DNA of 64,000 nt from Chakrabartyella piscis (GTDB lineage: Bacteria; Bacillota; Clostridia; Lachnospirales; Anaerotignaceae), in the NCBI GenBank assembly GCA_030067835.1, contig CP092441.1, positions 1,736,001 to 1,800,000 on the forward strand, read 5' to 3'. The position numbers and the translations under genes were made by a program. The notes below the pieces were generated by a model. The model did no database searches. It was given only the letters and a program-made list of their open reading frames with translations, and was not told where the DNA came from. Numbering within the stretch: the first letter of the stretch is position 1; every line of letters starts with the position of its first letter. Positions 9,229 to 17,325 of this stretch are shown here, piece by piece.

Positions 9229-9257
9229 ATTTTACGCATATGTCTAACAATTGTCAA
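9229..9257 (-). promoter_or_regulatory. promoter for hom
   Basis: On the minus strand TTGACA (9252-9257) is followed after 17 bases by TAAAAT (9229-9234). The rest of the gap to the alr terminator holds no other recognisable feature; no riboswitch or T-box is evident in the short leader. Confidence 0.75.
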
Positions 9258-9321
9258 GCACTAATTGTCCTTTTTGAAAAAACATTTTTCCATCACAGAA
9301 AAACAAATACATTTTTTACGC

Positions 9322-9359
9322 AAAAAAACTCCCTTTTTCGGTGTTTTGAAAAAGAGAGT
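9322..9359 (-). terminator. terminator of alr
   Basis: On the minus strand a stem of ACTCTCTTTTTC-type sequence pairs with GAAAAAGGGAGT and is followed by a run of seven T. It lies just after the alanine racemase stop codon. Confidence 0.8.
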
Positions 9360-9380
9360 CCTAATTTTAATAGTATGAAA

Positions 9381-10577
9381 TTAAACCAATTGTTTTCCAA
9401 TAATCATATTGCTCATATCCACTGCAATTCCATCTTTCATGTAAATACGAGGTACACGTTTTGCCACATCACAAGTGATTTCATAGTTGATGGTCCCCAA
9501 CATTGCTGCCATATCATCAGCAGTGAATCCAACTTCACCTTGTGTGCCCATAACGATAACTTCGTCACCCATTTTAACATTGGGTACATCTGTTACATCC
9601 AACATCAATTGATCCATACAAACACGACCAACAACAGGAACCAAGACACCATTTACAACCATTTTACCTTTGCCACCAGAAAGTGCTCTGGAATATCCAT
9701 CTGCATAACCAATTGGAATTGTTGCAATGATACGATCTGTTTCTGCTTTGTATGTTCTACCATAGGAAATTTCAGAACCAGCTTTTGCAGTTTTCACCAT
9801 AGCAATGGTACTTTTCCATGTCATAATTGGTGCAATATCAATCATACCTGCACATTCACCAGATGGCAACATACCATAGGAAATGATACCACTACGACAC
9901 ATATCCAAATGACGATCGCCATAAGCAATGATGGTTGCACTATTTGCACAGTGATGCACACCCAAGTTGACACCTTCTGCTTCCAATTCTGCAATCATTT
10001 TTATGATGCGATCATATTGCATTGTTGTAAATTCTTTGTGTGTATCGCTATATGCATCTGCAACTGCAAAGTGAGTGAAAATACCTGTAATATGAAGGTT
10101 TTTCATTTTGCTCATTGCAAGCAAACTTTCTTTGGAATCTGCAAAGTTTTCATCATCTGTTTGGAACCCAACACGAGTCATACCTGTATCCAATTTGATA
10201 TGTACATCAACAGTAACCCCAAGTTTTACTGCTTCTTCTTGCAAAGCTTCTGCAAATTCTGCGTTTACAACTGCTTGTGTCAAATTGAATTGTGCCAAAT
10301 ATTTTGTTGCTGCAATTGGAGTATATCCCAAAATTAAAATTGGTTCTGCAATGCCACCATTACGCAAAGCAATTGCCTCTTCGATATTGGAAACACCAAA
10401 ACATGTATAACCATTTGCAAGCATAGCCTTAGCCACTGCAAGATCACCATGTCCATAAGCGTCTGCTTTTACAATACCCATCAACTTTTTGTCGCCAACT
10501 TTGCTACAAATGCTTTTCAAGTTTTGATCCAATACATCCAAATCAATTTCTGCCCATGTTCTTCTGATAAATTCCAT
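9381..10577 (-). CDS. alr: alanine racemase
   Basis: This PLP-dependent fold-III racemase interconverts L- and D-alanine, normally for peptidoglycan. The PLP lysine is in VKADAYGHG near residue 38. The catalytic tyrosine region is ISYGRTYKAETDR, and the family segment VCMDQLMLDV follows. Length (398) is normal. The only candidate -35 box (TTGACA) just before the gene is too close to the ATG to serve it. Since the gap to the upstream gene is only 45 bases, it is probably co-transcribed with the degenerate enoate-reductase-like gene. That places it directly downstream of the acrylate cluster, where it might also help use both alanine isomers as fermentation substrate; this last point is inference. 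Confidence 0.93.
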   Translation of the reverse strand: MEFIRRTWAEIDLDVLDQNLKSICSKVGDKKLMGIVKADAYGHGDLAVAKAMLANGYTCFGVSNIEEAIALRNGGIAEPILILGYTPIAATKYLAQFNLTQAVVNAEFAEALQEEAVKLGVTVDVHIKLDTGMTRVGFQTDDENFADSKESLLAMSKMKNLHITGIFTHFAVADAYSDTHKEFTTMQYDRIIKMIAELEAEGVNLGVHHCANSATIIAYGDRHLDMCRSGIISYGMLPSGECAGMIDIAPIMTWKSTIAMVKTAKAGSEISYGRTYKAETDRIIATIPIGYADGYSRALSGGKGKMVVNGVLVPVVGRVCMDQLMLDVTDVPNVKMGDEVIVMGTQGEVGFTADDMAAMLGTINYEITCDVAKRVPRIYMKDGIAVDMSNMIIGKQLV

Positions 10578-10622
10578 AGTTCCTCGTTCCTTTCATGATA
10601 TGTCAATATTTTAATTGTTTTC

Positions 10623-11828
10623 TTAAGCCAAATAAAATTGTTTGAAAAACTGATATACATCAACCAACGATTCTTCTATTTCTGTTTTGGTTTGCCCTTC
10701 TAAAAACTTTGCACAAGACAAGCGTTCATCCAACAAATCAAACATGGTTTCCATAACCAAGCTATCCTCTTGATTTTTTTGGAAGAACAAAGTGAAATAT
10801 GGTTTTCTTTCCCGTAAAAAACCACTCAAACCACCTTCAATCTCTTCAAATTTCACACCCAATGCATCCAACTCATCATATAGAGCAATTTGATATTGAT
10901 GCAATGCATCTGACTGTGGTACAAAAGTTTCTAGGTCCTTCGTTTTGCAAATAGTTGTTGGAAATCCTCTTTCCAAGGCTTTTTTTGCAGCATAACCAGC
11001 AGAAATTCCATTCCCATAAATACAAACTTCTTTTCTTGTTGCAATTTTTCTTCTTTGCGTTTCAAAATATTCACTACCCACCTCTGGATGATATGGACAT
11101 GTCACTGGCAATTCCAATGTACACACACCACATTCTTGACAAGGTATTGGTGGCATATCACGTTCCAACTTGTCCACAAACTTTGTATCACATACCAGGG
11201 GTTTCCATGTCAGGATAGCATCAAATTCCTGATTTTGCAAGCATTTTTCGATACTTTCCATCTTAATATTTCCCATCATGATCATCATTGAAATAGAAAG
11301 GTTCTTTTTGCATTGGATCAATTCTTCCAGATCATTTTCTTCTGGACAGTTCAAGATGCATACACCATGAATTTCACCCTTTATACTTGTGATCAATTCA
11401 TAGTTTTTGTCATTCAAATCAGATACACCAATGAAAATTGAACATTTTTGATTGTATGTTGCAAACACTTCTTGTAGCAAAGAAATATCCTTTGCTTCTA
11501 TCTGTGAACTAATCTCCAATACAACACCCAAAAAGCCCATTTCCAGTGCAAATTCCAGTTTTGCTTGCAAATCAAGCACACCCAATTGTATTTGTAAAAA
11601 TGATATACATTGCAACTCATCCAAACCTCGCAAACACTGTTTTACAACTGATGGTTCTTGCTTTTGCACTTCTGAAACAGGAAATACAATTCCAGACACA
11701 CCAAATTTGGCTCTTTCCAAATAAAAAGCAGCCCATTCATTTGCATCCAAAAAGCCCAATTCTTTGGCAGACATCACCCAAGAATTTTTCAAAGTCAAAT
11801 TTCCAAATTTACATTCCAATGCTTGCAT
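10623..11828 (-). CDS. degenerate 2-enoate reductase / old yellow enzyme-like protein
   Basis: I recognise a remote relative of the 2-enoate/2,4-dienoyl-CoA reductases. The N-terminus (FGNLTLKN, then FYLERAKFGVSGIVFPV) resembles the FMN-barrel start. The end of the barrel reads CDTKFVDKLERDMPPIPCQECGVC, matching the usual ADPxFxxKL...PCIxC segment, and CPYHPEVGSE follows. A shortened Rossmann-like piece (KEVCIYGNGISAGYAAKKALERG) comes next. The four cysteines are spaced C-x2-C-x2-C-x7-C rather than the usual C-x2-C-x3-C-x11-C, and the usual active-site His/Tyr positions are not obvious. Length is about 401 residues against roughly 650 in active enzymes. An ATG at 11864 lies inside the pct terminator, while GGAG before 11828 makes that the start. 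The function is unknown. Confidence 0.6.
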   Translation of the reverse strand: MQALECKFGNLTLKNSWVMSAKELGFLDANEWAAFYLERAKFGVSGIVFPVSEVQKQEPSVVKQCLRGLDELQCISFLQIQLGVLDLQAKLEFALEMGFLGVVLEISSQIEAKDISLLQEVFATYNQKCSIFIGVSDLNDKNYELITSIKGEIHGVCILNCPEENDLEELIQCKKNLSISMMIMMGNIKMESIEKCLQNQEFDAILTWKPLVCDTKFVDKLERDMPPIPCQECGVCTLELPVTCPYHPEVGSEYFETQRRKIATRKEVCIYGNGISAGYAAKKALERGFPTTICKTKDLETFVPQSDALHQYQIALYDELDALGVKFEEIEGGLSGFLRERKPYFTLFFQKNQEDSLVMETMFDLLDERLSCAKFLEGQTKTEIEESLVDVYQFFKQFYLA

Positions 11829-11842
11829 CCAATCATCTCCTA

Positions 11843-11875
11843 TGGAAACAAAACCCTCTGTCACAAAACAGAGGG
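11843..11875 (-). terminator. terminator after pct
   Basis: CCCTCTGT and ACAGAGGG form a perfect eight-base stem with a six-base loop. On the minus strand it is followed by TTTTGTTT. It separates pct from the enoate-reductase-like gene, so expression of the latter must depend on read-through or an undetected promoter. Confidence 0.8.
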
Positions 11876-11902
11876 CTTTATAGTATATTTCAATTTACAA
11901 TA

Positions 11903-13477
11903 TTATGCTTTCAATTCTTTCAAGCCCATAAGACCTTCAGCGAACAAAGCAGCATCCATCAATTTGATTTCGCCATTTTCATCTTTATCAATAATTGGAG
12001 CAAATTCCATTACATCCAAGATTTGTGTTTGCAAATCAATGCCAGGAGCGATTTCTGACAAATGCATACCGTCTTCTTTGAGTTCGAATACACATCTTTC
12101 AGTCATGTACATAACTTGTTGTTTGTTTTGCATAGCAACATCACCATTGAAAGTAACTTGTTCAACGGATTTCAAGAATTTCTTTTGACGACCTTCTTGA
12201 ACAATAATTACTTTGCCATCAACAACATCAACTTTCAAACCACCAGCTGTGAATGTACCACAGAAGAATACTTTAGGTGTGTTTTGAGTGATATTGATGA
12301 AACCACCACAACCAGCAACACGAGGACCAAATCTGGAAACATTGATGTTACCTTTGCCATCACATTCAGCCAAGCCAAGGTAGCAAAGATCCAAACCACC
12401 ACCATCATAGAAGTCGAATTGGTATCCTTGATCGATTACAGCATCAGGATTTTGTGCAGAACCAAATCTTGCACCACCTTGAGGCACGCCACCAACAGGG
12501 CCACCTTCTACAGTCAATGTCATGAAATCGCCAATGCCTTCTTCACTTGCTACAGAAGCAACAAATTCAGGAGCACCAACGCCCAAGTTTACAGCAACGT
12601 CTTTTTCCAATTCTACAGCACCACGACGTCCAATGATTTTTTTAGCGCTCAAAGGCAATGGAGCAGGTTGTACATCTGGAGCACGTTTTTCGCCAGAAAG
12701 TGTAGGATCGTAATCGCAGCTCAATGTTTGTTGATGATCTTCTGGATCTGCAACAACAACGTAATCTACGTAGATACCAGGAACTTTTACAAGACGAGGA
12801 TCCAATGTACCATATTTTACAACTCTTTCTACTTGTACCACTACGATACCACCACTGTTTTTAACAGCTTGGCATACAGAAGTACCTTCCAAAGGAGCAA
12901 CTTCTTTTTCAAATGTAATGTTACCAGATTCATCAGCATATGTACCACGAATCAAGCAAATATTAAGTGGAAATGCTGGGTAGAACAAATATTCTTGACC
13001 TTTGATGGTCATCAATTCTACGATGTCTTCTGTTGTGCTTGGATTCATTTTACCGCCACCATTTCTAGGATCGATAAATGTACCCAAACCTACTTTTGTG
13101 AAACAACCTGGTTTATGACCAGCGATATCTCTGAACAAATGACACAAGGACCCTTGAGAAACATTGTATGCTTCCATTTTGTTTTCCAAAGCCATTTTAC
13201 CAAGAGCAGGAACTGTTGCCCAGTGACCAGCAATGAATCTTTTGAGCAAACCTTCGTGAGCATAATGTTCTGCACCACGACCATCTCTATTACCTTGGGA
13301 ACCACAGTACACATAAGTAATGTTGTTTGGTTCACCTGTTTCCAAAAATCTTTTTTCTACAGCTTTGTTCAATGCTTCTGGAATAGCACTTGCAACGAAA
13401 CCACTTGTTGTAAGTGTATCACCATTTTTTACGAGCATTGCAGCTTCATCAGCTGTAATAATGGGAACTTTTCTCAT
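11903..13477 (-). CDS. pct: propionate CoA-transferase
   Basis: The enzyme moves CoA between propionyl-CoA or acetyl-CoA and lactate, so that lactate enters the acrylate pathway as lactoyl-CoA while propionate is released. The sequence is closely similar from memory to Clostridium propionicum Pct. It has the same length (524), the same N-terminal layout (RKVPIITADEAA) and the catalytic glutamate at residue 324 in TLTVEGGPVGG. The oxyanion-hole region VNLGVGAPE precedes it. AGGAGG lies eight bases before the ATG. It is the last gene of the lcdC-lcdA-lcdB-pct operon, separated from lcdB by a hairpin and ended by a strong terminator. It acts in the cytosol. Confidence 0.95.
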   Translation of the reverse strand: MRKVPIITADEAAMLVKNGDTLTTSGFVASAIPEALNKAVEKRFLETGEPNNITYVYCGSQGNRDGRGAEHYAHEGLLKRFIAGHWATVPALGKMALENKMEAYNVSQGSLCHLFRDIAGHKPGCFTKVGLGTFIDPRNGGGKMNPSTTEDIVELMTIKGQEYLFYPAFPLNICLIRGTYADESGNITFEKEVAPLEGTSVCQAVKNSGGIVVVQVERVVKYGTLDPRLVKVPGIYVDYVVVADPEDHQQTLSCDYDPTLSGEKRAPDVQPAPLPLSAKKIIGRRGAVELEKDVAVNLGVGAPEFVASVASEEGIGDFMTLTVEGGPVGGVPQGGARFGSAQNPDAVIDQGYQFDFYDGGGLDLCYLGLAECDGKGNINVSRFGPRVAGCGGFINITQNTPKVFFCGTFTAGGLKVDVVDGKVIIVQEGRQKKFLKSVEQVTFNGDVAMQNKQQVMYMTERCVFELKEDGMHLSEIAPGIDLQTQILDVMEFAPIIDKDENGEIKLMDAALFAEGLMGLKELKA

Positions 13478-13517
13478 TATAAAATCCTCCTAAATATGTT
13501 TGTTGTCTTGTTAAAAG

Positions 13518-13551
13518 AATACACCGGAGCAGAATCCCACCCCAGTGTATT
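13518..13551 (-). other. hairpin between lcdB and pct
   Basis: On the minus strand AATACACTGGGG pairs with CTCCGGTGTATT over 12 positions with two wobble pairs. It is followed by CTTTTAAC, a weak T-tract. It could be a partial terminator or an mRNA-stabilising processing site that sets pct levels apart from lcdAB. Confidence 0.6.
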
Positions 13552-13596
13552 GATTATGCTTCTTATTGAAAGATTCCAAGAAATCCTTCTTTCAGA

Positions 13597-14721
13597 TTAC
13601 ATCATTTCTACGAAAGATTGCAATCTTGTTTTAATTTGTTCAAAGGAAGAAACTTCTTGGTCAACTTCGATTGTCAAGTTTTTGATGCCTTTTTCTTCGA
13701 ATTCTCTGAACATTACTGGGTAATCCCATTCTTCTGGATCACAGAATTTCATCATAGCCACGATGATTGCATCTGCACCAGTTTGAATTGTTTTGTTGAT
13801 GAGCATTTTGCCACGGCCTTTTTTGGTGTCTGTAGCCAAAGAACATCCGTACATTTGTTGCCATACTTTAGCCAATCTGTAAAGAGGTCCTTCTTCGCTG
13901 TCCAATACGTCCACACGAATTTGTCTGGATTCTTGAGCCAAGTCATCAGCAACGATAGCAATTTTGAATTCATTGAAGATATCCAAAAGTTCGTTTGGTT
14001 CCAACATGATACCTGTAACCACAACTTTTTTGCCATCCCAAGGTTCAACAGGCATAGCTTTCACTTCTGCGATCAATTCTTTTACCAATTCAGTGTGTTT
14101 TTCTTTCAACATGAATTGTCTGGATTTGAATACAGCGTGACGGCTAACAGCATCAATTACTTGTGGATATTCAGCAGCAACTTCTACGAATTCACGCATA
14201 GCAACTCTGTTTTCGTTGTAAACTGCGATGGAGTTTTCCAAAGCAACATTTGTAATTTTTACGCCCAAGTATTTTTCAAGTTGCGCTTTTACCAATTCAT
14301 ATTCTGTTACCAAGAATTGATTAGCAGCTTCCAAACCTCTGTTTTGAGGATGTGTAAACACGATTACAGGAGATGTACCTTTCCATTTTTGGCTCAAACA
14401 TTTCAAAGTATCACAAGGTACAGAGAACAATACTGCAGAAAGTTCATCGTATGCACCTTCACATTGCAATTCCATTACTTGTTGCATGATGGAACATGCG
14501 AATGGAGGCAAGTATGTACGAGCTTGGGAAATAGTTTTGCCTTGAGCACCCCAGATACCCATTGGCAAGAAACCTGTAGCATGAATCATTTCTTCTGGAG
14601 CGTATACAGGCATGATACCTACAGCGCCTTTACCAGTTTCTGCTTTATAATCTGCCAAAGCCTTTGCAGGATTCGCAGCAACGTCTTTCAATTGTGTTAA
14701 GATAGCTTCTACTCTACTCAT
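13597..14721 (-). CDS. lcdB: lactoyl-CoA dehydratase beta subunit (HgdB/BcrB family)
   Basis: With LcdA it forms the heterodimeric, [4Fe-4S]-containing dehydratase that eliminates water from (R)-lactoyl-CoA to give acryloyl-CoA by a radical mechanism. The 374-residue length equals the C. propionicum LcdB size as I remember it. The N-terminal motif GIMPVYAPEEMIHATGFLP is characteristic of the family. Candidate cluster ligands are among Cys76, Cys87, Cys103 and Cys108. The gene follows lcdA after 13 bases with a strong AGGAGGAG ribosome site. Specificity for lactoyl-CoA rather than another 2-hydroxyacyl-CoA is inferred from the pct partner. The (R)-2-hydroxyisocaproyl- or phenyllactyl-CoA enzymes are the alternatives. 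Confidence 0.88.
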   Translation of the reverse strand: MSRVEAILTQLKDVAANPAKALADYKAETGKGAVGIMPVYAPEEMIHATGFLPMGIWGAQGKTISQARTYLPPFACSIMQQVMELQCEGAYDELSAVLFSVPCDTLKCLSQKWKGTSPVIVFTHPQNRGLEAANQFLVTEYELVKAQLEKYLGVKITNVALENSIAVYNENRVAMREFVEVAAEYPQVIDAVSRHAVFKSRQFMLKEKHTELVKELIAEVKAMPVEPWDGKKVVVTGIMLEPNELLDIFNEFKIAIVADDLAQESRQIRVDVLDSEEGPLYRLAKVWQQMYGCSLATDTKKGRGKMLINKTIQTGADAIIVAMMKFCDPEEWDYPVMFREFEEKGIKNLTIEVDQEVSSFEQIKTRLQSFVEMM

Positions 14722-14734
14722 CGTTTTCTCCTCC

Positions 14735-16006
14735 TTATTCTGCTACGGCAGCAATATCTGCTTCCATCATTTCAACCAATGCTTGCACACGTGTATCAAA
14801 TTGTGCTGGAGCAAATGTACGAGGATCTGTTTGGTCACCGTCAAAGCTTACATATGGTTTGCCATTTTTTGCTTTGATCATTTCGCCAGTTTCTACGTTC
14901 AAGAAGCTCATAAGTTTACAACTTCTGTTCAAGTGGTAGATAGCACCGTCGATTTGACCACGTTCCATGATACCCATCAAAACATTTGCTTTGTTTTCCA
15001 AGCATGTGTTGATATATGTTCTTGTGTAAGCTTCTGCCATAGAATGCAATGTTTCATCATTTGCATCATAGGACAAATCCCACATAGCAGGGTAAGCAGA
15101 ACCAGTCATAATTGCGCCAAGACCTTTCAAGGATTTGAATGTGTGACCCAAGTGTGGCCATACAGCAATACCTTCCCATTGCACACGGGTTTTTTCATTG
15201 CCTTTGAATGCGTAAAGACCAGCTTTCAAGTTTTCTTCCAACTCATCAGCAAATGCTTTGAATGTGATTTCAGCATAATCCAAAGAACGACAAGCTACGA
15301 TCAAAGCCATGTAATTGAACAAATCGAAACCGTTCAAAGGTGATGGTTTGTATTGAGACATAGAAGCAATTCTGTTCCAGTGATATACAGAACGTTGGGT
15401 TTGATTTTTTACATCTTGGAATTTTTTGTAGTCGAAAGGTCTACCACAAATAACTTCCAATTGAGCGATTGCGTTTCTGAATTGAGCTGCAATGTATTCT
15501 TTTGCATATTCAGGAACTGGCATTGTATGATTGAAAGGTACGTCGATTACGATGCAAGGAATATCCAATTCCGCTGCAACATTTTCATACCATTTCAACA
15601 ATGTGTTACAAATATTGTTACATGTAATTACCAAGTCAGGAAGAGGAACGTCAGCTGCAGGAGAGTTCACCAAAACTTCAGGTTTTACGCCTGTAATTGC
15701 AGCTTCTTTCAAACATTCCATGTAGCCCATGTTTACTCTACCATAGGAACAGCAATCGATGTTGTAGCCTTTTCTATCAGCAACTTCCAACATATCCAAA
15801 GCACCTTTTCTAGCACCGATACCAGCGGAATGTGTTTCAGGATAAATCATAGCAATACCCATAGCCACGCAGAATTCTGGTGGAGCTACAGAAGCAGACC
15901 AACATACAAGTTCTCCTCTTGCTTTTGCATCTCTTGCGTCTTGGTCAGCCTTGCCTTGGTAGTAGGCCAACAATTGTTTTGCTTTCATACCTTGTGTTAA
16001 ACTCAT
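14735..16006 (-). CDS. lcdA: lactoyl-CoA dehydratase alpha subunit (HgdA family)
   Basis: This is the larger subunit (423 residues) of the 2-hydroxyacyl-CoA dehydratase. It carries the second [4Fe-4S] site and the substrate pocket. Visible features are the ELVCWSASVAPPEFCVAMG segment near residues 32-50, the cysteine pair in NIDCCSYGRVNMGY (residues 85-86), and DLVITCNNICNT around residues 125-135. These cysteine-containing motifs are typical of the alpha subunit. The gene is second in the operon, 45 bases after the activator gene lcdC, and precedes lcdB. The full set of activator and two subunits indicates a functional, oxygen-sensitive dehydratase in the cytosol. Confidence 0.88.
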   Translation of the reverse strand: MSLTQGMKAKQLLAYYQGKADQDARDAKARGELVCWSASVAPPEFCVAMGIAMIYPETHSAGIGARKGALDMLEVADRKGYNIDCCSYGRVNMGYMECLKEAAITGVKPEVLVNSPAADVPLPDLVITCNNICNTLLKWYENVAAELDIPCIVIDVPFNHTMPVPEYAKEYIAAQFRNAIAQLEVICGRPFDYKKFQDVKNQTQRSVYHWNRIASMSQYKPSPLNGFDLFNYMALIVACRSLDYAEITFKAFADELEENLKAGLYAFKGNEKTRVQWEGIAVWPHLGHTFKSLKGLGAIMTGSAYPAMWDLSYDANDETLHSMAEAYTRTYINTCLENKANVLMGIMERGQIDGAIYHLNRSCKLMSFLNVETGEMIKAKNGKPYVSFDGDQTDPRTFAPAQFDTRVQALVEMMEADIAAVAE

Positions 16007-16051
16007 TCTAATCCCTCTTTCTTCGTTTTTTTACTGTCTCGTAAGCGACAT

Positions 16052-16831
16052 TTATCTTTTTTGTGCTGCTTCATATGCAAACAACGCTGCACCGAGAGCA
16101 CCAGTGGTTTGTGGATTTGGAGCCACAATTACTTCTTTCTTTAAAACACCAGCAACAGCTCTCACTACACCAGCGTTTTGTGCCACGCCACCTGTCATTA
16201 CAACATCCATTTCCAACCCGCCTCTATAAGCCAAACCACAGGCTCTGCTGGCAACGGAAAGATGAACGCCTTTGATGATATTATTTCTGCTCACACCATT
16301 GGAAAGAGAAGAAATAACTTCGGATTCTGCAAACACAGTACAAGTACTACTAATGGGCGCTGTTTCTGTTGCTTGCTCATCCAATAATGCCATCTCGTCC
16401 AATGTAGTTTCCAAAACTCTTGCCATAACATCAAGGAAACGACCTGTACCAGCGGCACATTTATCATTCATAAAAAACTGCTTGATACTACCATTGGATT
16501 CTAAGCGGATTGCTTTCGCATCTTGTCCACCGATATCAATGATTGTTCTTGCAGATGGCACCAAAAAATAAATTCCTTTTGCATGACAACTGATTTCACT
16601 AATTTGTTTATCAGCATCGTCAAATGCAAATCTACCATATCCAGTTGCAACCAAGAAAGAGATATCTTCTCTTGTTAAGCCACTCTTTTGATATGCCAAC
16701 TCCAAAGCCCTTGCAGGTCCAGTTGAACCAGTACCTACTTGTACAACTTCAGATGCGATTATGTCTTTTCCATCTTTTAAGATTACTACCTTAGAAGAAG
16801 CAGAACCGACATCTATTCCCATTGTATACAT
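16052..16831 (-). CDS. lcdC: 2-hydroxyacyl-CoA dehydratase activator ATPase (archerase)
   Basis: This homodimeric ASKHA-fold ATPase injects one high-energy electron into the dehydratase through a bridging [4Fe-4S] cluster, driven by ATP hydrolysis. The phosphate-binding loop is GIDVGSASSKVV. The cluster ligands are Cys125 in NDKCAAGTGRF and Cys164 in SSTCTVFAES, which correspond to Cys127 and Cys166 of HgdC. The adenosine motif VMTGGVAQNAG is also present. The frame is open upstream to 16927, but AGGAGG lies seven bases before the ATG at 16831, giving the normal 259-residue length. It is the first gene of the acrylate operon, with a consensus promoter about 65 bases upstream. Confidence 0.93.
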   Translation of the reverse strand: MYTMGIDVGSASSKVVILKDGKDIIASEVVQVGTGSTGPARALELAYQKSGLTREDISFLVATGYGRFAFDDADKQISEISCHAKGIYFLVPSARTIIDIGGQDAKAIRLESNGSIKQFFMNDKCAAGTGRFLDVMARVLETTLDEMALLDEQATETAPISSTCTVFAESEVISSLSNGVSRNNIIKGVHLSVASRACGLAYRGGLEMDVVMTGGVAQNAGVVRAVAGVLKKEVIVAPNPQTTGALGAALFAYEAAQKR

Positions 16832-16895
16832 TTGATTTCCTCCTAAATGATACAAATTTATATCATATTCAAATTGCCTCAATTCCATCGTATTG

Positions 16896-16924
16896 ATTAT
16901 AGCACTTTTGTATAATGATTGCAA
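16896..16924 (-). promoter_or_regulatory. promoter of the lcdCAB-pct operon
   Basis: On the minus strand TTGCAA (16919-16924) and TATAAT (16896-16901) are 17 bases apart. The leader of about 58 bases contains two short inverted repeats (AATTG/CAATT and ATGATA/TATCAT), the second just before the ribosome binding site. Confidence 0.8.
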
Positions 16925-17042
16925 CATATATTGTTAAAAATTTATTATTATCCCAAATATTTTGTGTTTTCCATACATTTCCCCACAGATTATGTGAGTT
17001 TTACCAATAAACAACCCATTTTTCAATAGATATTCGATATAT

Positions 17043-17054
17043 TTCGCATGCGAA
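17043..17054. promoter_or_regulatory. 12-base palindrome TTCGCATGCGAA, operator candidate
   Basis: This is a perfect, GC-containing palindrome inside the very AT-rich gap between lcdC and the FNT gene. Its position between two divergent promoters suggests a regulator site, but no regulator is known. Confidence 0.35.
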
Positions 17055-17112
17055 CTGCTTTTCATATATCCATTTAACATGTGTTTATTGCATTTATATC
17101 TGATTTTTTACC

Positions 17113-17125
17113 TGATTCTGAATCA
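17113..17125. promoter_or_regulatory. 13-base palindrome, operator candidate
   Basis: TGATTC-T-GAATCA is a perfect inverted repeat around one central base, located about 104 bases upstream of the FNT promoter -35 box. The rest of the gap 16832-17325 holds only AT-rich sequence and the two promoters. Confidence 0.3.
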
Positions 17126-17228
17126 ATTGAATTTAAAACACTTATGTTTGAGAATGAATTATCAAAGTGAATCCATGTATTTTTCGTGAAACATATTGGT
17201 TTTTCGTTAATTTTTTTACATTTTTAAA

Positions 17229-17257
17229 TTGACAAAACCCTATCCGTTTAGTATAGT
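17229..17257 (+). promoter_or_regulatory. promoter of the FNT gene
   Basis: TTGACA (17229-17234) and TATAGT (17252-17257) are separated by 17 bases. The leader then contains a perfect eight-base hairpin (AACTACTT 17263-17270 with AAGTAGTT 17280-17287), a run of eight C (17298-17305) and AGGAGG (17313-17318). Confidence 0.8.
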
Positions 17258-17325
17258 TAAAAAACTACTTATTAGATGCAAGTAGTTGTAAACAATACCC
17301 CCCCCATATTATAGGAGGATTTTTC

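Noticed and set aside
9240-10337. Open frame of 365 codons on the plus strand opposite alr
   Set aside because: Its translation is rich in Cys, His and Asn and resembles no protein. The alanine racemase on the minus strand explains the sequence fully.
12062-13723. Long open frame (553 codons) on the plus strand across pct and the end of lcdB
   Set aside because: It is antisense to strongly supported genes, gives a Cys/Phe/His-rich composition and has no ribosome binding site. It results from the codon preferences of the real genes on the other strand.
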